Of a stretch of DNA of 7,952 bases, positions 1 through 5,028 are shown in pieces (the first letter of the stretch is position 1; every line of letters begins with the position of its first letter). The stretch is from JBFXDW01 sp050180745 (GTDB lineage Bacteria > Pseudomonadota > Alphaproteobacteria > UBA9219). The notes beneath the pieces are model-generated. The model was not told where the DNA came from, ran no database searches, and saw only the letters and a list, made by a program, of their open reading frames with translations. The stretch is taken from assembly GCA_050180745.1 (NCBI GenBank), contig JBFXDW010000076.1:1-7952 (forward strand), given 5' to 3'. The position numbers were made by a program, and so were the translations under genes.

Positions 1-389
1 GCGATTCAGGCCATTTACCGGGTGCCCAACTGCGCAATATAAAACTGAAATTCATCGCCAAGCCTGTTCCGCTGACAGTCGTCATTAACAACACCGACTT
101 CAAACCTCTTTATGAGAAGGATCTGCTTATCTCGATGCCGATCGCGCATGGCGAGGGCAATTATTTTGCGGAAAGCGATGTTATCAAACAGCTTGAAGAT
201 CAAGGGCGTGTTGTGTTCCGCTATGCCGAAAACCCTAACGGTTCATTGAATGACATTGCCGGGATCGTCAATGAGCAAGGCAACGTGCTGGGCTTGATGC
301 CTCATCCAGAGCGCGCAGCCGAGGCTCTTCATGGCTGCCGCGATGGTGCCACGATGTTTGTGAGTTTGTTTAAGAGAATTAAGGGGTGA
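1..389 (+). CDS. purQ: Phosphoribosylformylglycinamidine synthase, glutaminase subunit PurQ (C-terminal part)
   Basis: PurQ hydrolyses glutamine and passes ammonia to PurL for FGAM synthesis, the fourth step of de novo purine synthesis. The gene enters from the left edge; the reading frame starts at base 3 and gives 128 residues before TGA at 387-389. The stretch PIAHGEGNY, then FRYAENPNGS, then GLMPHPER is diagnostic of PurQ. The His (303-305) and Glu (309-311) of PHPER are the last two members of the class I glutaminase catalytic triad; the nucleophilic Cys lies upstream, outside the window. An ATG at 135 is an internal Met in the conserved core, not a start. purL follows on the same strand, though separated by an unusual 291-bp gap rather than the tight spacing common for this pair. 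The small partner PurS is probably upstream, which is inference only. Confidence 0.96.
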   Translation, partial: DSGHLPGAQLRNIKLKFIAKPVPLTVVINNTDFKPLYEKDLLISMPIAHGEGNYFAESDVIKQLEDQGRVVFRYAENPNGSLNDIAGIVNEQGNVLGLMPHPERAAEALHGCRDGATMFVSLFKRIKG

Positions 390-408
390 AAGGGAGAAGG
401 CTAAAAAA

Positions 409-440
409 AGCATTTAGGATTTGGCATTTAGCATTTAGGG
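409..440. repeat. Left arm of inverted repeat made of 7-bp units
   Basis: The 32-base arm consists of four variants of a 7-base unit (AGCATTT, AGGATTT, GGCATTT, AGCATTT) followed by AGGG. Its exact reverse complement is found at 621-659, apart from one additional unit in the right arm. Flanking bases on either side do not continue the match, so the arm boundaries are sharp. Confidence 0.9.
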
Positions 441-620
441 TGGATTCCTCTATGTTTCTTTTCCAACTCTTAACATCTTTTCTGTCATTACGAAGAACGA
501 AGCGTTTGTTTTATAAAAGCAGACACCGCTTGTGATAACGGAAATATTATAAAAAGTTAGGAGAGAAAAGCAAAAACAGCACCTACTGATGTACCAATCA
601 CTGAAGTACCAACATACATT

Positions 621-659
621 CCCTAAATGCTAAATGCTAAATGCCAAATCCTAAATGCT
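621..659. repeat. Right arm of inverted repeat made of 7-bp units
   Basis: The 39-base arm starts CCCT and continues as AAATGCT, AAATGCT, AAATGCC, AAATCCT, AAATGCT. It is the reverse complement of 409-440 with one extra AAATGCT unit, as expected from slippage. It ends 6 bases before the purL ribosome binding site (666-670), so a purQL transcript folding both arms together would bring a long helix next to the purL start. Whether this matters in the cell is inference. Confidence 0.9.
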
Positions 660-665
660 AGAACT

Positions 666-670
666 AAGGA
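666..670 (+). promoter_or_regulatory. Ribosome binding site of purL
   Basis: AAGGA lies 10 bases before the ATG at 681. It supports 681 as the purL start rather than the in-frame ATG at 627, which sits inside the repeat arm and has no purine-rich site before it. Confidence 0.6.
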
Positions 671-680
671 CAACCAACAT

Positions 681-716
681 ATGACAGAGCCAATGACAGA
701 GCCAATGACAGAGCCA
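681..716 (+). repeat. 12-bp tandem repeat, three copies, containing the purL start codon
   Basis: ATGACAGAGCCA occurs three times head to tail without mismatch, encoding Met-Thr-Glu-Pro three times. Each copy carries an in-frame ATG; the first has the best spacing to AAGGA at 666-670. The repeat is upstream of the conserved PurL core, so copy number changes would keep frame. Confidence 0.95.
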
Positions 717-2912
717 AAACAAAAAACGAGAACCGCAGAAATTGAACGCCTGATTGCCGAGCATAACATGGCGCCGGACGAGTATGACGTATTGCTCGAC
801 GTGCTGGGTCGCGAACCTACCGAAGCTGAATTCGGCGTTGTGGCCGCGATGTGGTCTGAGCATTGCTCGTATAAATCCACGCGTATATGGCTCAAGACGC
901 TGCCGACCAAGGGTCCTCAAGTCATCATGGGCCCCGGCGAAAATGCGGGCGTCATTGATATAGGCGACGGACAAGCGGCTGTCTTTAAAATGGAAAGCCA
1001 CAACCACCCTTCCTTTATTGAACCCTATCAAGGCGCAGCAACAGGCGTGGGCGGTATTTTACGGGATGTATTTACGATGGGCGCACGGCCTATCGCCTCG
1101 CTAAATTCCTTGCGTTTTGGCGACCCTTCGCATCCTAAAACACGCAGTCTCCTTGCAGGCGTTGTGGCAGGAATTGGCGGCTATGGCAACTGCGTGGGCG
1201 TCCCAACTGTAGCAGGCGAGACAACCTTCCACAAAAGCTATAATGGCAACATTCTCGTCAATGCGATGACGGTCGGCTTGGCAGACGCAGACAAAATATT
1301 CACGTCGGAAGCTTCCGGCGTTGGCAATCAAATTGTTTATGTCGGCTCGAAAACCGGACGTGACGGCATCAAGGGCGCGACGATGGCCTCGGGAGAGTTT
1401 AACCAGAATGCGGAGAGCCAACGGCCTACAGTTCAGGTTGGCGATCCGTTCACAGAAAAGCTTTTGATCGAGGCCTGTCTTGAATTGATGAAAACGGATT
1501 CGGTCATAGCTATTCAAGATATGGGCGCGGCGGGTCTGACCTCTTCAGCCGTAGAAATGGCCTCGAAGGGCGGACTGGGGATCGAGCTTGACCTCGACAA
1601 GGTACCTCTGCGTGAAGAGGGGATGAGCGCTTACGAGATTATGCTCTCGGAAAGCCAAGAGCGGATGCTGTTCGTCCTCAAACCCGGACATGAAGAAGAA
1701 GCCGCAGCCATCTTCCGTAAGTGGGAGCTTGACTTCTCAATCATCGGCAAACTCACGGATACAGGCCGCATCGTCTGCTTGCGTCATGGCAAAACAGAAA
1801 TTGACATCAAGGTTGACCCTCTGGTGGAATCCTCGCCCGTTTATGACCGGCCTCACGAAGAAACGCCAGCACAACCTGAACTGGATGAGGACGAGTTCCC
1901 TATTCCTGCGGGCGAGACTCCGCTAACGGTTCTAGAAACACTGGTAGGCTGCGCTGATTTATGCTCACGCGCATGGATCGTTGAGCAGTATGACTCGCTC
2001 GTCGGCGCCGATACAGCCCAAGCCGCCAATGGCGGCGATGCGGGCGTGGTGCGCGTTCACGGGACAAATAAGGGCCTTGCGATGTGCACAGACTGCACGC
2101 CGCGCTACTGCGCCGCTGATCCTGTCGAAGGCGGCAAGCAGGCTGTTGCGGAAACCTATCGCAACATCTGCGCTGTTGGTGCCAAGCCTTTAGCGGTGAC
2201 CGATAACATGAATTTCGGTAATCCCGAGAAGCCCAGAATTATGGGACAGTTTGTCGGCGCTGTTAAAGGGATCAGCGAAGCTTGTGCGGCGCTCGATTAC
2301 CCCGTCGTGTCGGGCAATTGCAGCCTTTATAACGAAACAGATGGCCAGCCGATTTTGCCGACTCCGGCAATTGGCGGTGTAGGGCTGATGCCAGACGTAA
2401 CCAAACACATGACCCTTAGCTTTAAAGCTGATGGCGAGACGATTATCTTGCTCGGAGAAACCAAAGGCGCAATAGGCCAGTCTATTTTCTTGCGTGAGAT
2501 TTATGGGCGCGAGGAAGGCGCCCCTCCCCATGTGTCTCTAACCGCAGAACGGCGCAACGGCAAGTTCATCCGCCAATTGATTGACGCGCAAAAGATCACA
2601 GCCTGCCATGATGTTTCCGATGGAGGCCTTTTGGTGGCTCTGGCCGAAATGGCGTTAGCGGGCGATCGTGGCTGCCAGCTCGAGAATAAGGGCGGTAATA
2701 GCGGTTTCTGGTTCGGAGAGGATCAGGCACGTTATATTGTCACAACAGCTAATCCAAATGCCATTGTGACTGATGCCAGCACAGCGGAAATTCCTTACGT
2801 TATCCTCGGACAAACGGGAGGCGAGAAAATCTGCATCGGTGAAGAGTGCGTTGAGCTCTCCGTATTACGTGAAGCTCATGAAGGTTTCCTGCCACGCTAC
2901 ATGGAGGGATAA
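681..2912 (+). CDS. purL: Phosphoribosylformylglycinamidine synthase, synthetase subunit PurL (small type)
   Basis: PurL uses ATP and ammonia from PurQ to convert FGAR to FGAM in the cytoplasm. From ATG 681 the protein is 743 residues, typical of the small PurL that works with separate PurQ and PurS rather than the fused 1,300-residue form. Visible signatures are MWSEHCSYKSTR (57-68), MGPGENAG (83-90), KMESHNHPS (103-111), the glycine-rich YQGAATGVGG (116-125) and, in the second half, HDVSDGG (643-649), as expected for two repeated AIRS-like halves. An in-frame ATG at 627 would add 18 residues encoded by the repeat arm and is unlikely to be used. The first twelve residues are MTEP three times, from a perfect 12-bp tandem repeat, giving three possible in-frame starts (681, 693, 705). 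The stop TAA overlaps the bolA start. The frame is intact. Confidence 0.96.
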   Translation: MTEPMTEPMTEPKQKTRTAEIERLIAEHNMAPDEYDVLLDVLGREPTEAEFGVVAAMWSEHCSYKSTRIWLKTLPTKGPQVIMGPGENAGVIDIGDGQAAVFKMESHNHPSFIEPYQGAATGVGGILRDVFTMGARPIASLNSLRFGDPSHPKTRSLLAGVVAGIGGYGNCVGVPTVAGETTFHKSYNGNILVNAMTVGLADADKIFTSEASGVGNQIVYVGSKTGRDGIKGATMASGEFNQNAESQRPTVQVGDPFTEKLLIEACLELMKTDSVIAIQDMGAAGLTSSAVEMASKGGLGIELDLDKVPLREEGMSAYEIMLSESQERMLFVLKPGHEEEAAAIFRKWELDFSIIGKLTDTGRIVCLRHGKTEIDIKVDPLVESSPVYDRPHEETPAQPELDEDEFPIPAGETPLTVLETLVGCADLCSRAWIVEQYDSLVGADTAQAANGGDAGVVRVHGTNKGLAMCTDCTPRYCAADPVEGGKQAVAETYRNICAVGAKPLAVTDNMNFGNPEKPRIMGQFVGAVKGISEACAALDYPVVSGNCSLYNETDGQPILPTPAIGGVGLMPDVTKHMTLSFKADGETIILLGETKGAIGQSIFLREIYGREEGAPPHVSLTAERRNGKFIRQLIDAQKITACHDVSDGGLLVALAEMALAGDRGCQLENKGGNSGFWFGEDQARYIVTTANPNAIVTDASTAEIPYVILGQTGGEKICIGEECVELSVLREAHEGFLPRYMEG
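2903..2908 (+). promoter_or_regulatory. Ribosome binding site of bolA inside the purL end
   Basis: GGAGGG stands 3 bases before the bolA ATG, which shares its A with the purL stop (TAATG at 2910-2914). The spacing is short, but the overlap suggests translational coupling of BolA to PurL. Confidence 0.6.
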
Positions 2913-3145
2913 TGGAAGCCACCGAGATAGAAACTCTCATCCAAGAAGCTCTGCCTCATGCAACGATTTATATCGATGATCTGCGCGGAGACGGCAATCA
3001 TTATGCCGTAAGGGTCGAGGATTTCTCTTTCGAGGGGCTAGAGCTGGCAGACCAGCACAGGATTGTCTTCGCCGCACTTCAGGGACGTGTAGGCGGCCTT
3101 CTACGTGGCATGACACTGACGACACGTGTACCGATCGAGGACTAG
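2912..3145 (+). CDS. BolA family protein, IbaG/BolA2-like, lacking the C-terminal ligand His
   Basis: This 77-residue protein has the short BolA fold pattern: GDGNHY (26-31), FEG (40-42), DQHRIVFAAL (47-56) and a C-terminal LTTRVP (69-74). BolA proteins of this class pair with monothiol glutaredoxins, binding a bridging [2Fe-2S] cluster and acting in iron sensing or cluster delivery. The next gene is such a glutaredoxin, an order common in alphaproteobacteria after purL. The start overlaps the purL stop. The odd feature is residue 65: where the family has a nearly invariant His (usual context GGELHALALTT), this protein reads GGLLRGMTLTT, with codon CGT for Arg. That His is a known cluster ligand in BolA-glutaredoxin heterodimers. 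His30, in the loop carrying the possible second ligand, is retained. The family assignment is firm; loss of cluster binding is inference. Confidence 0.9.
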   Translation: MEATEIETLIQEALPHATIYIDDLRGDGNHYAVRVEDFSFEGLELADQHRIVFAALQGRVGGLLRGMTLTTRVPIED

Positions 3146-3160
3146 AAAAAACTTCGTATT

Positions 3161-3170
3161 AGGAAAAGAG
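3161..3170 (+). promoter_or_regulatory. Ribosome binding site of the glutaredoxin gene
   Basis: AGGAAAAGAG, 5 bases before ATG 3176. The gap to the bolA stop is 30 bases, consistent with one transcript. Confidence 0.55.
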
Positions 3171-3175
3171 CCCCC

Positions 3176-3514
3176 ATGGACAATCGCGCACAAAAACTCA
3201 TTGATCCAGCCGTACTGGACCGTATAGAAAACGAGATTGCTTCAGCAAAAGTCGTGCTCTTTATGAACGGCAGTCCGGTATTTCCGCAATGCGGTCCCTC
3301 GGCTCAAGCCGTACAGATTCTGGAGCTGTTTAGCACCCCCTATAAGAGCATCGACGTTATGACGGACCCCCGCTTACGCCTTGCGATGAGGGATTATAGC
3401 GACTGGCCAACGCTGCCCCAACTTTACATTAACGGTAAATTCATCGGCGGCAACGACGTTATGGGGCAGATGCTGGAAGATGGCTCTCTTGAGGCACTAC
3501 TGTTGGGTCAGTAG
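3176..3514 (+). CDS. grxD: Monothiol glutaredoxin, Grx4/GrxD type, with variant CGPS active site
   Basis: Monothiol glutaredoxins bind a [2Fe-2S] cluster with glutathione and hand it to apoproteins or BolA partners; they are not efficient disulfide reductases. The 112-residue length is normal for the single-domain Grx4 type. Recognisable blocks are VVLFMNGSPVFPQCGPSA (26-43), QILELF (47-52), DWPTLPQLYINGKFIGGND (76-94) and a C-terminal leucine-rich helix. Three conserved positions differ: the active-site motif is CGPS (39-42) instead of CGFS, Asn31 replaces the usual Lys of FMKG that contacts glutathione, and Asn93 replaces the Cys of GGCD. The codons (TGC GGT CCC TCG) are unambiguous; Phe to Pro needs two base changes. 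WPT and the cis-Pro81 that shape the glutathione site remain. It follows bolA and was probably transcribed with purL-bolA. I believe it is the Grx4 orthologue by context, but altered function is possible. Confidence 0.9.
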   Translation: MDNRAQKLIDPAVLDRIENEIASAKVVLFMNGSPVFPQCGPSAQAVQILELFSTPYKSIDVMTDPRLRLAMRDYSDWPTLPQLYINGKFIGGNDVMGQMLEDGSLEALLLGQ

Positions 3515-3655
3515 CCCCCTCCCATACTCCACGATTTTTATTGTGAAAGCATATATTTATACCTAAAACATCCACGCAGAGGCGCGAAGAGAAGCGCGCA
3601 ATGGCGGCTCCTTATCCACACTCTTGAAGAGTTTTTTATAGATTCAAAATAGATC
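3515..3655. other. Intergenic region between the glutaredoxin gene and rimK
   Basis: This 141-bp stretch has no gene. At 3582-3599 a small hairpin is possible (GCGCG pairing with CGCGC across an 8-base loop) in a GC-rich patch, flanked by AT-rich sequence. It lacks a T-run immediately after it, so it is not a convincing intrinsic terminator, and I found no well-spaced promoter for rimK. Confidence 0.5.
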
Positions 3656-5014
3656 ATGATTACAAACAAACTTATTATCGGCAAAGAGGAATGGTGCGCT
3701 CTACCGAACCTCGGTATGCCCGCGATCAAAGCTAGAATTGACTCGGGCCGCGAGACGTCTCAACTCCACGCCTTCAACATTCACACCTTCAAAGAAGATG
3801 GGGAACAATACGTCCATTTCGACGTGCATCCTGTTCAAGAAAATCACAAGCTTATTCAAAGCTGTCGCGCTCGTCTTATCGATACGCGCAGATCGAAGCT
3901 TAACAACCAAACCTACTATGTCATCAAAACGCCTCTGACCCTTGGCGAAGAGACATGGGAAATAGAACTGACGCTTACCAACCACGACATAGCGGGCTAT
4001 CGCATCTTGCTGGGACGAAGTGCGATGGAAGACAGAATCCTGATTGATCCCGACAGCGCTATGTATCTCGGTGACAAAGAAGAAAGTGAGGTCACAAGCT
4101 TCTATCAGGACCTTAAACCACGAAAAGATGGCCTTCGAATCTTGGTTTTGGGAACTGATCCACAAGCCTATTCCACGCTCCGCTTGATCGAAGCAGGCCA
4201 AGAACGCGGCCATGATATTCGAATGGTCAAAATAAGCGAATGTTATATGAATATTTGCGCGGATGAATCGACAATCCACTATCGCGGCGGCGAGATCTTG
4301 GACAATGTCGATGCCGTCATTCCACGGATCGAGCCGTCTCTCACATTCTATGGCTGCGCCCTCACCCGCCAGTTTCAAAACATAGGCGCTTTTTGCTTGA
4401 ATGATTCCGTTTCAATAGCAAAGTCTCGAGATAAACTGCGCTCATTGCAGCTTCTTTCTACCAAAGGCGTTCCTATGCCCCGCACAGGCTTTGCCAACTC
4501 GCCCATGGATACGAACGATATTATTCAGATGCTAGGTGGCGCCCCTCTGGTGATTAAGCTCTTGGAAAGTACGCAAGGCGCAGGCGTGGTTCTAACCGAA
4601 ACGAATAAGGCCGCAGAAAGTGTTATCAACGCCTTTAAAAGGCTGCGCGCTAACATATTGGTTCAAGAATATATCAAAGAGGCTGAAGGCCGCGACATTC
4701 GCTGTTTTGTGATTGATGGCAAAGTTGCGGGAGCCATGGAACGCAAAGCTGCTCCCGGAGAATTCCGCGCCAATTTGCATTTAGGCGGCACTGCCAGCCC
4801 CGTTAAGCTAACGAGCGAAGAACGCCGTATCGCACTTCAAGCCGCAAAAGCTATGGGGCTCATGGTTGCTGGGGTTGACCTTATCCGCGCCAAAGATGGC
4901 CCGAAGATTCTGGAGATCAACTCTTCGCCCGGACTAGAAGGAATTGAAGGCGTTACAGGCAAAGACATCGCCAGCCTGATGATCGAGTGCATTGAACGGC
5001 ACGTGAAGGAGTAA
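3656..5014 (+). CDS. rimK: RimB-like protease domain fused to RimK-type S6 glutamate ligase
   Basis: RimK ligases are ATP-grasp enzymes that add glutamates to the C-terminus of ribosomal protein S6. Residues 158-452 align by eye along nearly the whole length of E. coli RimK: CYMNI (196-200), VIPRIEPSLTFYG (221-233), SRDKLRSLQLL (257-267), GGAPLVIKLLESTQGAGVVL (294-313), VQEYIKEAEGRDIRC (336-350), NLHLGG (373-378) and the metal-binding EINSSPGLEGIE (420-431). Residues 1-145 form a second domain of the family called ATP-dependent zinc protease (RimB-like, retropepsin-like fold): RIDSGRETSQLHA (27-39) corresponds to the usual K-I-DTGA-x-T-S-x-LHA, and LLGR (118-121) is the second signature. Asp29 is kept, but DTGA has become DSGR. 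RimB is usually a separate protein next to RimK; here both are one chain. The start is supported by family-like residues from the first codons, although the ribosome site is weak. The product may both build and trim glutamate tails, an inference. Confidence 0.88.
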   Translation: MITNKLIIGKEEWCALPNLGMPAIKARIDSGRETSQLHAFNIHTFKEDGEQYVHFDVHPVQENHKLIQSCRARLIDTRRSKLNNQTYYVIKTPLTLGEETWEIELTLTNHDIAGYRILLGRSAMEDRILIDPDSAMYLGDKEESEVTSFYQDLKPRKDGLRILVLGTDPQAYSTLRLIEAGQERGHDIRMVKISECYMNICADESTIHYRGGEILDNVDAVIPRIEPSLTFYGCALTRQFQNIGAFCLNDSVSIAKSRDKLRSLQLLSTKGVPMPRTGFANSPMDTNDIIQMLGGAPLVIKLLESTQGAGVVLTETNKAAESVINAFKRLRANILVQEYIKEAEGRDIRCFVIDGKVAGAMERKAAPGEFRANLHLGGTASPVKLTSEERRIALQAAKAMGLMVAGVDLIRAKDGPKILEINSSPGLEGIEGVTGKDIASLMIECIERHVKE

Positions 5015-5028
5015 AAAACGCACTTTCT

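Larger units (their letters stand above)
390..680. other. Intergenic region purQ-purL with heptad inverted repeat
   Basis: This 291-bp AT-rich gap contains no convincing gene. It is dominated by two inverted arms (409-440 and 621-659) around a 180-bp centre. The centre has a stretch at 483-504 that resembles degenerate copies of widespread bacterial palindromic elements, and an AT-rich patch at 541-556. I could not place a convincing sigma70 promoter for purL with normal spacing, so purL may depend on read-through from purQ. Confidence 0.7.

Noticed and set aside
621..659. CRISPR-like short repeat array
   Set aside because: The 7-base units are directly abutting with no spacers; it is a degenerate tandem repeat, mirrored at 409-440.
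627..680. Longer purL start at ATG 627
   Set aside because: The added 18 residues are encoded by the repeat arm, have no ribosome site before them and no PurL likeness; AAGGA before 681 fits better.
623..1031. Minus-strand open frames over the purL start
   Set aside because: They are antisense to the conserved PurL N-terminus and include low-complexity translations of the repeats.
2905..2920. Frameshift or gene fusion at the purL-bolA junction
   Set aside because: The TAATG overlap is an ordinary coupled stop-start with a proper ribosome site; both proteins are complete.
3701..4378. Long open frame on the minus strand (225 codons)
   Set aside because: It lies entirely antisense to rimK, shows no family motif, and rimK matches E. 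coli RimK along its full length.
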